Shown in pieces: positions 43,222 to 53,335 of a DNA stretch of 64,000 bases. The stretch is from NCBI RefSeq assembly GCF_964204645.1, contig NC_134036.1, positions 10,650,704 to 10,714,703 of the forward strand, written 5' to 3'. How positions within the stretch are numbered: the first letter of the stretch is position 1; the number at the start of each line of letters is the position of its first letter. A program made the translations under genes and the position numbers. Below the pieces are notes generated by a model that ran no database searches, was not told the origin of the DNA, and saw only the letters and a program-made list of their open reading frames with translations. This DNA is from Tubulanus polymorphus. Lineage: Eukaryota > Nemertea > Palaeonemertea > Tubulaniformes > Tubulanidae.

Positions 43222-44597
43222 AAATTGATTTTAGAAGTTCAATGATTTATATCATGTATTATTTCAATCACACTTTACTAACACTTTTAATGTTTAAAAA
43301 TCTAACTCACACAAATATGAATATTGAAATAATGTTGTAAATATATACTTTTATATTGAATAATCCGTCAATTTAAATGTTATTCATGTATATGATTATT
43401 TTAAGAGTAATAGGGGTAATGGGCTTTCAGGTTAAAGGTTGAATCGGTATTCGAAAAACGCCTAATGAAAAACACCGAATCGGAAAACGCATAACGCCTA
43501 ATTCAAGTAACATCCAAGAAATTGACCTAAATCCCTACGTGAACTATGTACACAACGCTACATAGTTCACGTCGAGTGCGTGGAGCGCCGCCTGTTCCAT
43601 CTTCGTTTCTACTGTCTTTGGTTACGCAGGCTTATCTGTGTTATTATTTCATATTAAGACAGAGTATTATGATAATAAAAGACATCATTTTATGGAACAT
43701 ATAGTTTATTATTTTTGTTCAAGGAAGTTCAGGGGCTGGACATTATTTAGTCTCTCATTGGTTCGGTAGGTTCGGAAGATTAGCGTGGTTGTGAACATTT
43801 TTGGAGGATAATTTTGAGAATGGCTATTTTATCAGTCTCTGTGTGCGTTGTACCTACGAGCGAAGGTTGTACCATATTTATGCATTCCGGTTTCAAAATT
43901 CAAGAAAGCCGGTTTATAACCGCGGCGTTTGTTTTCGCGTTATCATAGAAGTGTAAACTGTTTCAGTTTACACTTCTATGGCGTTATGTGATTGATCGCT
44001 TGCACGGCGGACATTCTATCATCATCCTATAATGAAGTTTATTAGAGTAGTAGTCTCGTTTCGTGAAGCGTAAAACACATGTATTTTCAAACTGTTCCGT
44101 TGATGAGTTGGATTGTGAGTCTCAGTAGATGGTGCAATTACGAAATTAGGTCATTTTCTAGGAATTAGGCGTTATGCGTTTTCCGATTCGGTGTATTTCA
44201 TTAGGCGTTTTTCGAGTACCGAAGGTTGAATGGTCGAGTTCATTAAAAACAAAACATTAAAAGTAATTTAAAACTATAATATATTTTCATAACCGTGTGT
44301 ATTTCAGTTGAATAATAGAATAATTATTATCATTAAAATATATTTGATTATATGAATTTGTGTATTGTAAATAAATCAATTGGTCGCGGAGCGGAGCGGT
44401 AGCGAAGTGGAGCGACCAATTGATTTAATACAATATGCTTTTTAAATTATTGATATCTTAGAATAAATATTTAGTTATAATATAAAATACACACGGTTAT
44501 GAAAATATATTATAGTTTTAAATTACTTTTAATGTTTTGTTTTTTAATGAGCTCGACCGTTCGACCTTTGGCTTGGAAGCCCATTACCCCTATTACT
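43222..44597. repeat. Right terminal inverted repeat of the Polinton, split by a MITE
   Basis: The inverse of the left repeat once the 777-bp MITE and one copy of its duplication are removed (about 589 bp). Its palindromic outer part has an expanded GC-rich centre at 44377-44422 (caattggtcgc, then tandem ggagcgg-type words, then gcgaccaattg), against the simple 25-bp centre on the left. Confidence 0.85.
43445..44221. mobile_element. 777-bp MITE copy 1, 10-bp TSD (AAGGTTGAAT)
   Basis: Ends CGGTATTCGAAAAACGCC and the inverse (GGCGTTTTTCGAGTACCG), with inverted repeats of about 60 bp. The duplications AAGGTTGAAT lie at 43435-43444 and 44222-44231. An internal 17-bp-arm hairpin (catagaagtgtaaactg) sits at about 43944-43980. 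It has no transposase. The 9-11-bp duplication size fits the Mutator/MULE group. The same family inserted at 54806-55564. Confidence 0.9.
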
Positions 44598-44955
44598 ACA
44601 ATGGATCCCGGAATATTGTAAATGCTACCCTATCAATCAAATTCTCCCTACTAGCCAACTTCAGAAAATATTGGAAATGTGAAATATCAGATTCAAAACA
44701 TAGTAGTTACCAATTTTACAACAAATACAAAACTGACTTTAAATTAGAAAAATGTCTCTTCGTCACTAACGACTTCTGCCAAAGGTCAGCAATGGCCAAA
44801 TTAAGAACTAGTTCCCATAACCTCATGATCGAAAAAGGGCGGCACCTATCAATAACTGCTGAAAATCGTTTATGTCTAAAATACAACACTATAGAGGATG
44901 AGGAGCACTTCTTATTTAACTGCACTAGATTTGATGTATACAAACAGAAGTAATT
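44598..44955 (+). pseudogene. C-terminal fragment of a non-LTR retrotransposon ORF2
   Basis: Begins directly at the Polinton end. It reads AMAKLRTSSHNLMIEKGRHL, then NRLCLKYNTIEDEEHFLFNC with RFDVYKQ. The R-x-AMAKLR...E-x-GRH and R-x-C...E-DE-EHFLF-x-C pattern is the zinc-finger tail found downstream of reverse transcriptase in several LINE clades. The frame is open for about 120 codons but lacks the RT. Confidence 0.65.
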
Positions 44956-44961
44956 GTATAA

Positions 44962-45086
44962 ATAGGGGTTCAGATCAAAGGTCGAAAGGTCGAGCTCTTA
45001 AAGAATGAAAAATACACGCACGCTCGAATTTATTTTTCATTTTTTACTCACTCAACCTTTCAACCTTTAATCCGAACCCCCATATA
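44962..45086. repeat. Short palindromic unit related to the Polinton termini
   Basis: The left arm has ggggttcagatcaaaggtcg then aaaggtcgagctc. The right arm, inverted, has gggttcggattaaaggttga then aaggttgagtg. These words parallel the outer and inner arms of the Polinton terminal palindromes. It immediately precedes the second Polinton fragment and is probably that element's terminus. Confidence 0.65.
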
Positions 45087-45102
45087 TACGATCTGTAGAT
45101 TA

Positions 45103-45318
45103 TGAATTTAAAAAAGTTAACCGAATTAACTTTAAATAAGAAATATTTAATTACAAATATTGAAACAGTTACTAATAGATATGGAGATAAATTAGTTATT
45201 CACTATTATTCACTATAGATTATCTCGTGAAGATCTAGAAGAATTATATTCAGGTGATTTCTATTTCATATACAAAGGTAAGAATGAAAAAGGTCACCAT
45301 GATATAGATTTCGAATAA
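45103..45318 (+). pseudogene. Second copy of the small Polinton protein, internally deleted
   Basis: Homologous to 25741-28256. KKLTELTLNKKYLITNIETV leads to an internal deletion of about 70 bp, then LSREDLEELYSGDFYFIYKG ending HHDIDFE. It shows the empty target site of transposon copy 1. Confidence 0.7.
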
Positions 45319-45351
45319 TATAAAATCAATTTTAATAAAAAATTTGACATT

Positions 45352-45699
45352 AAAATCGAAGCAAATAAGAAGTACTACTGTCCAACATGTAAAATCAATA
45401 TAGATAAATCTCAAAAAGCAAGACCTAATGATACTAAATCTCACTTAGAAAATAAATTGAAATTAGAATATAATATTGATATATTACAAACTAAATTAGA
45501 TGAATTAAAGAATGAAAAAGAAATAAATAAATATGATACATGTAATCAATCATTCAGTTACAAAAGGTATTATTATGAACAACATTTAAAATCTAAAAGT
45601 CATATTAGAAATATTAATAATAATATTTTAGGTGAAGATTATTTTGATAAAGATATTAATGAGAAAAAAAGCATGATTAAAAGAATAAAAAAAAATTAA
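45352..45699 (+). pseudogene. Second copy of the Polinton C2H2 zinc-finger gene
   Basis: Clearly homologous to 22164-22502. The start codon is changed (atcgaagcaaataag replaces the ATG context). In the second finger the first Cys is Tyr here, whereas the other copy has lost the second Cys. It is followed 18 bp later by polymerase sequence, as in the main element. Confidence 0.75.
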
Positions 45700-45716
45700 A
45701 CAATAAAAGACCATGC

Positions 45717-45990
45717 ATGGAAGATGTTAGAAATTATATTAATTCATTAGATGATAAAAAAGATATTGAAATTACTGAAGCATTTTAAATTTATATTGGA
45801 CCAGCTGCTATTGAATTTAAATTTTATAAAGGTTAATTGATAGAGGAAAATTTAGAAAATATGAAAAATATTATAAAAATAATTACAGACGTAGAATATC
45901 CTAAAATTAGTATATCTGATAAAGTTAAATTTATAAAATCTGAAGATAAACCAATGAAAATATAAATTCTCATTCATAATTCCGTATTTG
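45717..45990 (+). pseudogene. Second Polinton PolB, N-terminal fragment
   Basis: Homologous to the first ~95 codons of the polymerase at 22520 (VRNYINSLDDKKDIEITEAF), with several stops. It ends abruptly where the LTR-like sequence starts. Confidence 0.7.
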
Positions 45991-46195
45991 GTCGGGTTGG
46001 AACAATGAAGTGTATTAATAATGTGGTTCCTGGAGGGATCTCGCTGTTACTTCTTGATACTCCCGGCTACTTTCTATAAAAGGAAGAAACGGAAGTATCG
46101 GGAGACATCGTTCTGTTGCTTTATCCTGTATTAGTAATGAGTAAATGAAAAATTAGTATAACAGTTATAGAATATTTTAGGGTGTAATAAAATGT
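45991..46195 (+). mobile_element. LTR-like segment (copy 1)
   Basis: Matches the inverse of about 56635-56825 over its whole length. It contains a likely TATA box in ttctataaaagg (about 46072) preceded by gatactcccggctact. It abuts integrase-like sequence, so it is taken as the LTR (or part of it) of the adjacent Ty3/gypsy fragment. The ends are not defined. Confidence 0.6.
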
Positions 46196-46221
46196 GTAAT
46201 ACGTGGAAGTGTGCTCGTGAG

Positions 46222-47137
46222 CACTTAACTGAATCACAAAGTAAGATGAAAATGTGGCATGACATGAGAGCTAGGAGTATAATTTTTTATCCAGGAGATA
46301 AAGTTCTAGTTCTCTTTCCGATGTCAGTTAAACTTTACGTGTTAAGTATCAGGGTCCCTACGTAGTAAAGGAAAAGGTTAATCATGTTGATTATATAGTA
46401 ACAACTCCTGATGTAAATATGATGAAACCATATGTAATTATAGAAGATGTGATGTTAGGAATCCAAAAGTTGTTTCTTTATTAACTGGGGAACCATTTCA
46501 TAATGTGCTGGATTTGAATAATTTGGTGGTTCCTCCTACTTTTGACAATTCGAGTGAATTAAGGTTATTGGATGAAAATTTATCGCATTTAGAACCTAAT
46601 CAAAAGAAACAATTGATTTATATGATTAATGAATTTAGACGTTTGTTCACAGATCCACCGGGTGAAACCAGTTTGATAACTCATGATCTGGATGTGGGTG
46701 ATGATACACCAGTTAAACTGGCCCCATATCGAGTGAATCAAGAGAGATATCCTGAAAACGGAGATCGAGGCCATGGTAGAAATCGGTGTAGCTGAACCCA
46801 GTGATAGTGACTGGAGTTCTCCGTGTCTGTTAATTCCTAAGCCAGATGGAAAGGTGAGGTTTGCGACAGATTTTCGTTAAGTCGATTCAGTGACAAGACA
46901 GATGGTTATCCAATACCCAGGATAGATGATCTTGTCGATCACTCATTCACCTGATGAAGTTTCTATCAATTAGTAGCGAAAGCTCGTGCGTCAAATAAAT
47001 AGTTAACCTATATAGTGCTACTCGTCTCGTTACTTATTCGATCAGATTGGTAAATTAAGTGTATGACTAAAATCGATTTAACCAAGGGTTATTGGCAAGT
47101 TCATTTGACGAACCGCGCTAAGAACATAGCTGCAGAG
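46222..47137 (+). pseudogene. Gmr1-like Ty3/gypsy pol fragment (integrase tail before RT)
   Basis: First comes an integrase C-terminal block, HLTESQSKMKMWHDMRARSI with FYPGDKVLVLFP (46222-46345). After a linker comes the RT start: LSHLEPNQKKQLIYMINEFR, DLDVGDDTPVKLAPYRVN, then in shifted frame SDSDWSSPCLLIPKPDGKVR with FATDFR. Finally KIDLTKGYWQVHLTNRAKNI lies at about 47070-47125. Integrase upstream of RT is the reverse of ordinary Ty3/gypsy elements and is the hallmark of the Gmr1 lineage. Frameshifts and stops make it inactive. It ends abruptly at TTAGGG-like repeats. Confidence 0.75.
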
Positions 47138-47190
47138 AGTTAGGGTTAGGGTGAGGGTAGGTTTAGAGATAGAGGTTAGGGGACCAAACC
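47138..47190. repeat. Degenerate telomere-like TTAGGG tract (left)
   Basis: gttagggttagggtgagggt and further decayed units up to about 47180 directly follow the truncated RT fragment. Confidence 0.7.
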
Positions 47191-47254
47191 GAAGGTTTGG
47201 AGACCCCACTAGTGCACGGGCAGCGGGTTATCCCTGTAAAAAACGGTATGAATT

Positions 47255-47695
47255 AATTTTTGTGATAAGGCGGTCTACGGGACGTTGATACCTCGGGGCG
47301 TGTTCGTGTCGAGTCGTCGTATCCAGTCTTATTCGGCTGCTTCGCGGGTCGGTCTCGTCGAGCCTGGTAGGTGTTGGAGACCGTACACCCGAAAGTGTTC
47401 GCGGGTGTGGTCGACCTGGTTGAAGTGGTCAGAGACTGGAGTCGAATTCTGATGCGTGAGACGTGATCCGTGACGCGTTCTCGTAGAGACATTCCGGTTT
47501 GGCCGACGTACAGCATGTTGCACTTGGTGCATTCGATGCAGTATATAATTTCACGGGTCGCGCAATTAATTGTGCTGCGGATCGCGTGCATTTTGTTGTG
47601 GCTGCGGCAAACGGTTGTTTCTCGGTTGAGGGGACACGTACGGCATATCGGTGTTCTGCATTTCTTGGTGCCTCGACGTCGGGTTGACGGAGTTC
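47255..47695 (-). pseudogene. Penelope-like element GIY-YIG endonuclease fragment
   Basis: On the minus strand the frame carries a cysteine-rich lead (KKCRTPICRTCPLNRET, then RSHNKMHAIRSTINC). It is followed by the GIY-YIG core EIIYCIECTKCNMLYVGQTG with MSLRERVTDH. That Cys-rich plus IYCIxCxxC...YVGQTG layout is diagnostic for the nuclease of Penelope-like retroelements. The RT domain is absent. The frame degrades after about residue 60 of the domain. Confidence 0.75.
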
Positions 47696-47711
47696 TTGAG
47701 TAGACCTAGAG

Positions 47712-47772
47712 GGGACTCGGGTGAGGGTTAGGGTAAGGGTAAGGGTTAGGTTTAGGGTTAGGGTAAGGTTCT
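47712..47772. repeat. Degenerate telomere-like TTAGGG tract (right)
   Basis: gggtgagggttagggtaagg, gtaagggttaggtttagggt and tagggtaagg. It has the same strand orientation as the left tract, so the Penelope fragment sits inside an interstitial telomere-like array. Confidence 0.75.
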
Positions 47773-48671
47773 GTTACATATTATAATAGGGTAGGGTCAA
47801 GATGAGGATATAAGTAGTTAGACAGTTGCAAATTTTGACAGCTTCGGCGATAGGGCTGGGGGAAAACGTTAGGCTAGCACCATTGGGCTTGCGCGTTGGA
47901 ATCCTAATTTTCGTGGATCTCTCTTAGAATTTTCTAAGTCCAGCGCATTCGCGCATGCGCATTGCATTGATTTGTGGATGGTTTCATTATTACACAAATT
48001 GCCAATAAATAAATGACTACCGGCGTCGTCACATTTTTGCTACACGTGCGCAATATTTGCCAGCAGGTTCGAATGCCATCCCAATCGGGGCGATTGTTAT
48101 TCATACTAGAAAAAGCTATGTCCTAGAACTAAAACGATCGACTAAAGTCACCATGGTATGTTGTCGTTTTCAACGTAAATACAACGTCGACAACTCAGTC
48201 GTGTTTTTAGATATATATTTATACCGTTGAGTTCTAATCCCATTAATTAGATTGATCCATCGAAGCACATATGTTTTGAAAACAATTGCCAAAACGATTT
48301 TGTGAGTTTTAAAGAGGGGATGTCATTTTTTATTCGGCCTATTTTGATACGACATGGAAATCAACTAGTAAACTAGCGGCGTCAGGTTATAACTAGCGAA
48401 ACCATCGACGTAAATTCACCGTGGTATTTCGACGTCATGGTCTTCAACGTAGGATAAACGTTGAAAATACGTCGTGTGCCCACTGAGAATCGATGCAACT
48501 ATTGAAATTTTGAGATGCTCCCTTAGATAAAGACACTCCTCCGATTCTGAAAAACATAGAGTTAACTGATACCTTTGAAGTCGGAAGAAGGATAAGCTCG
48601 AGTCCTGTACCAGCAGCATTATTTTTCTCTTTAATATCCGTTTCTGGAATGCTTGAGGTCATGGTTAATTA
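47773..48671. other. No gene recognised; short diverged repeats
   Basis: tcaccatggtatgttgtcgt (about 48149) and tcaccgtggtatttcgacgt (about 48416) are diverged copies. cgcgcatgcgcattgc (about 47950-47966) looks like an NRF1-type site. No coding signal. Confidence 0.4.
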
Positions 48672-49050
48672 ATGTTAATGTTGTCGGTTTATCAATTATA
48701 TCCGGTACAGTTGAAACATGCGATAGTGCATCCTATTTTAGAGAAGGTTTCTCTTGATCATCAGGGACTCAAAAATTACCGACCAGTTTCAGTATTCCTT
48801 TCATATCCAAATTCCTTTCATATCCTGCCAGAATCATTGACCACCTTGATAAACATGATCTTCACGAGCCTTTTCAATCTACATATCGTGCTAGCCACAG
48901 TACTCAAACAACTCTACCGAGAGTAACGAATGACACCTTGTCTGGAATGGATTCTAGCAAGGTAGTCTTTATGGTTATGCTTGACCTCTGCATTCTACAC
49001 AATAGATCACTCAATACTCGAAATCTGAATACGGTTTTGACGGCAAGTTA
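48672..49050 (+). pseudogene. CR1/L2-like LINE reverse transcriptase fragment
   Basis: KHAIVHPILEKVSLDHQGLK with NYRPVSVF matches the RT entry block (K-x-A-x-V-x-P-x-L-K-K...LKNYRPVS) of CR1/L2-type LINEs. After a small insertion the next frame gives HLDKHDLHEPFQSTYRASHS with TQTTL, the following conserved block, and ends near the catalytic region. Several frameshifts; only a fragment. Confidence 0.7.
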
Positions 49051-50065
49051 GGGAGCATCTCAATAGTTTCCTCAATTAGAATAACTGTCTAATTGGTTTC
49101 ACCCCCCCCCCCCCTTTGATTAGACACATGCCAAAGTTGGAACTATTGATTTTCTAATGAGATACCACCCACAGGACATTCTCACGAGTGTTCGATCACA
49201 ACTTTACTTGAAAAATAAATAAGCAAAATTACAAGCGGAAAACCTATTAAACTCTAATAGACTGTATAAACAAAATCAAATATATTTCAAAATACCAACA
49301 GCATATAAGAGACGGTTAAATCTACTGCTTGTAATATTTATATTTGAAACAGCAATTCAATTTAATGTTATCTTTATTGCACCGCAATAAATCGATTGTT
49401 CGGCAGTCGCGATGAATCCGCGGAAGGCCTAACCCCCCCATTCCCTTCCGCGAGTTATTCTAATTGAAATAACTATCGAAATTTTGAGATGCTCCCCAAC
49501 GTGTTGCTCCAAAATATAACCACGGCCTTGTGAAGTATAAGCGCCAGATAAAGATACATTGCATAAGCGCTAAGGCATTTGCTATTTTCTCGGAGCTTGC
49601 CCATCCCCAACCTCTCAAAAAAATCGTCAAATTAAAAATGGTTATCGTTGTTAGTAGTAGTATAGATAGAGCCTGATACTGATCTTTTACAATTTTTTTT
49701 CTAACATGATATTTTTTTAGGATTGGTTTATGAAGTTGAAGAGTCAGAGTCTAGAGTTATATGCGGAACTTGATTTGAGGATCGATGTGTTTGTTCCTCG
49801 CCATTGAGAGGGAATCTCGTATTCATCAATACGAAGCTATTCACCTTAAAATCATGAACAGCTAACAAACCGATCATTGATTTATTTACTCGCAGTTTTA
49901 TTGAAGCTAATTATAACACGAGATTTGATGACAGGGTTACAAATATAAATTCAATTCGAGCATTTTATAGTCAGTAACCTGATTTTGGTTCAGTTCAATG
50001 ATCGGATTTTCCACCTATATCCGATTATAAAAACTGGCCACCAACTATTAGCCTCATTTCTCAAC
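49051..50065. other. No gene recognised; 3' flank of the cystine-knot gene
   Basis: Contains a poly-C tract at about 49105-49117 and AT-rich DNA. gaaattttgagatgctcccc near 49470-49495 repeats a phrase seen at 48503-48521, so an old repeat is shared. Confidence 0.4.
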
Positions 50066-50573
50066 CTAGGATGCACACGTTCCAAAACATGTCGCTGCTG
50101 GGTTGCAGCAATCGGCAGACGAATGACAGTGTCCACCTTTTTCATTGCAACCGAACACATCTAAAAATGACATTTAAATAGGTGACGCTGCATAGTGTTA
50201 TGTTAATATCGATGGTTTATAAAAACCCGCACCGCAGGTAACGATCCCAACCTAATACACCCCAACCCACCGCTCCCCTTTCAGGGCACCCATTATGCGA
50301 GGACTGAAGGTCATCGAAAAATTGAAAGGACATAAAAATTGGTAAGAATCCAACTCTCGTTCTTTCAATTAAATCTATTACAATTTTCATAGTGGAAATC
50401 AATGAAACTTTTCTGACTTTGTTTTGTTCGAATGTTCGAAAATTACGATATAGTTATTGAATGGTGGTAATTTTTCTTATAAAATCTTAAGTTTTATGAA
50501 ACTCACCGCCTGACTGACCACATGCCACAGTCGCAACGATAATACCTACACGAGTGACCAAATAGGCAAACAT
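50066..50573 (-). CDS. Small secreted six-cysteine (cystine-knot type) peptide, two exons
   Basis: Exon 1 (50507-50573) begins at ATG and encodes a hydrophobic signal peptide (LVTRVGIIVATVACG), closing with a gtgagt donor in phase 1. Exon 2 (50066-50160) begins after tttttag and runs to TAG. The spliced frame has 53 codons and no interruption. After the predicted signal cleavage the mature part of about 32 residues has six Cys in the order C-x6-C-x5-C-C-x5-C-x3-C, the spacing of inhibitor cystine knots. No propeptide lies between signal and first Cys. Such peptides act outside the cell as channel or protease modulators, antimicrobials or signalling ligands. Which applies here cannot be told. 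The 346-bp intron is AT-rich and holds nothing else. Confidence 0.75.
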
Positions 50574-51000
50574 TTTAAATCACCTAAAATTTGAATTTAA
50601 AAAACTGATAAATTTACTGTGTATGATGTACACTTTCCCATAATCCCTCGAAATCATTTGAAATCCCTCGAAACCAGGTTGCCTTTAGACATCGCTTAGA
50701 AGCCATAATGGCCGCTGAACACGTGAAAAAAAAACGTTTTCTCGTGTTTTTTTTTCTTATGCCGTGTGCGGGGAGTCAAAACACAAAACACAGAACAGAA
50801 AAACGTTTTTCACAAAACAAGCACCGCTTGATTAGCGAAAAAAAGTTTTGCGAAGTCGAAATGGTTCTTCGTCCCGTGTGCGTTGGATGTTTTATCGTTT
50901 GCGGACAAAATGTTTCATGAAAAACGTTTTGTGGAAAACGTGTTTTCTGTTTTGACCGAAACAAATGTTATGCCGTGTGCGGCGGGCTTTAGTGTTAATG
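50574..51000. repeat. Promoter-side flank and a GCCGTGTGCGG-bounded repeat
   Basis: atgccgtgtgcggggag (about 50759) and atgccgtgtgcggcggg (about 50971) bracket about 230 bp rich in aaaacgtttt words (partly inverted), which looks like a MITE-type repeat. The two overlapping ORFs here are chance frames through it. Confidence 0.45.
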
Positions 51001-52985
51001 ATCCGAAATGGTAGAATATTTTGAAGTCACGTGAAAACCTCAGAAATATATCGGATATATAATAACCAGCGAAAGGTTTTTTGCCAAACAAGAACTGCTT
51101 AATTTGTAAAACGTTTTGGGTAGCGTTTACAAATTACGTACCTTAAAATCTCGTTTTTCTGACCCCCCTCTTAGGTACGCACCATGACACCCATGAACAC
51201 CCCCCCCCCCCCATTATATTCATAACAAGCAGACATAGAACTTAGTCCGATATGAAGAAATGACACAACATATGAATTAAGCAAGTATTGCTGTTTATTG
51301 ATTTCATATACCCGGTACTAAAAGCCGCGATAACACCAGTGGTATCGGCTATTTTCATTTGAGTTTGGTGCATAAAGTGCGTACGGTACCAAGATTGATT
51401 AATACCCCATCAAAGTACGTACCTTTATGCTAAATGTATTGATCTATATTCTATTGCAGATGTACCTACTTTATCTAGATGATCTTCACCACTGATGCTG
51501 CTAGTTCTGAATATAGTGAATATTCCGTATAGTTTTCAATACTTATAGAAGCACACGACGTCAAAACGCAGTTTACAATGTTTGCTTTTCGATTCATGAT
51601 GTTGACTTTTCGTCTCGAAATTTCAGTAACTCGAATCCTAATCGCAACAGGTGGTTGAATATGAAACGCTCTTTTTATATATGTGTCTACAGATGTCTAC
51701 GAGTATTGACATTTGCTTCAAATAATATAATTATTTCATAATGATGATAAAAGCAAAACAGCGATCACGGGTTTTCTTAATGATCCTGACTATAATAGGT
51801 TATCGTAGATCATGCCGGTGTGATTCTAAAACATCTATAATATTGATTATATATTCTTTATAAATTTTTGGCTCGCACTAGCGAGGCCTATGTCTGGTCT
51901 GGCCGATCGATAACCATTCGTATGCTTAATACACTACGCTCGAAGCTATTTTTGCACACTCAAACGCAATTTCAGTAGCCTGTTATTTCACTATTAATGG
52001 GCGAATTGAACGGAATAAGCAAAAATATATTTCGTAATTGATTTTTCTTTATGGTGCGTTAAGTTGAGAGCCATGGGTTTCATATTTTTGGAGAAATTTA
52101 CCAAAAAGTTTCAAAAATTCGATTTATTGGAGAACGTTTTTCATGCAGCATCTTAAACTGTTTCCCTGGTATAGAGAGTCCAACCCCCAGCAAGGATTCG
52201 AACCTGATGAACAGCGTGTACGTCTACAACGGTGCGAACAACAATAGCAATTAATGTAGAGAGAAATAATGTTTGATCGAACTATTGAAATAATGACGAT
52301 GTTTCAATTGGTTTCAATTCTCTTTATCTCCATCACTCAAACGTACTCAAATTGGTATCGTATATCACCAACGTCAAACAACATATGTTCCGAACTTCAG
52401 CAGCTGTTTTAGGAGTACTAAGATTTTTCATGGTTATTTAAGTTAAATTTATTAAACAGTTTAAACCATCACAAGAGATCCTCAAACCGTCTTCTTGAAT
52501 CTTTAAATCCATCGAGATTGCGATGGTCGTCATTTAGTAAATGATTTGAATTGAACAAAATCATCGTTGCGAAAAAGTTATTGAGAATGATAAACAAGTC
52601 ATTACTATTAACTCGTGATCTTATCATATTGAATCAAATGACCCATCGTGAATGAGAAGGTCGTCACGACTAATACCTATTTCACTGAATCGTTGACACT
52701 ATCGAGGATGAGAAATTCGCAGAGAACACAGTTTTTGGTTTACCTATGTTATGTCTGTTGGTTGGCAGTTAAACCTACATGTTGAAAAGTACATCTATGT
52801 TGTCTGATGTGACATTCGCAACTGAACACATTTTCTAGGGTTTTCACAATTGAGCGTGAACATTGATTCTAAAGATTCAGTTTCAATTCGACTAATTTGA
52901 AAAAGATCCACAATAATTGAAATGATCAAAAATATTAAATGAATCCAGTTCATTGGATATATGAATTTTTTTCAATTTGGATTCC
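51001..52985. other. No gene recognised
   Basis: Contains a poly-C tract (about 51199-51212) and one tRNA T-arm-like word (aaggattcgaacctgatgaa, about 52184). No other structure seen. Confidence 0.4.
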
Positions 52986-53335
52986 ACACTTATCGTAATG
53001 TTATTTTAATCTGAATCAAGTTGTTCATCTGGTTGGTGTAATTGGAATTTGGGTCTAGTTCCATAGTTGTCATGGTGAGTTTGTCAGTTATTTTTGATCG
53101 GGATCCAGTTCCACGATATGGCTCGAATCTAAATACAACCCCACGGTTTAACTGTTTAAAATGATTCGCGATCCACTTCCACAGTTTTAATGTATTGGTT
53201 TTACTCCGAATCCCGTTCCAAGATAAAGAGCGGGATCGGAATCCAGTTTCACTATATGCACTCAAGATGACTGGGAATCCAGTTCCGCAGTTATGTAAGT
53301 CTAATATGTCTCCGAATCAAGCCCGATCTTTAATT
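52986..53335. repeat. Degenerate tandem array of ~50-bp units (gaatccagttccac type)
   Basis: Words such as gggatccagttccacgatat, gcgatccacttccacagttt, gaatcccgttccaagataaa and ggaatccagttccgcagtta recur about every 45-60 bp through the segment. This is an old minisatellite. The minus-strand ORF through it is a by-product. Confidence 0.6.

Larger units (their letters stand above)
21568..44597. mobile_element. Polinton/Maverick (adintovirus-like) element, decayed, with nested insertions
   Basis: A block of about 23 kb, far more AT-rich than its flanks, is bounded by inverted repeats that start AGTAAT and end ATTACT, fitting the AG...CT ends of Polintons. It encodes the set that defines the class: protein-primed family-B polymerase, retroviral-type integrase with chromodomain, packaging ATPase, and predicted major and minor capsid proteins. 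Plus-strand genes fill the left 16 kb and minus-strand genes the right 5 kb; they converge near 38 kb. Without the two 2.2-kb transposons and the MITE the element would be about 17.9 kb, within the usual range. No matching 6-bp target duplication is visible (CATATA on the left, ACAATG on the right). Frameshifts and stops in the polymerase and several other genes make it defective. I did not recognise an adenain-like protease. Confidence 0.9.

Noticed and set aside
47138-47772. A true chromosome end
   Set aside because: Tracts are short, degenerate and interstitial, with unrelated DNA continuing on both sides.
50708-50964. Two antiparallel ORFs as a small gene pair
   Set aside because: They run through a partly inverted aaaacgtttt repeat bounded by gccgtgtgcgg words; no domain.
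52990-53265. Minus-strand ORF with repeated GTGSRS-type words
   Set aside because: By-product of the degenerate 50-bp tandem array.
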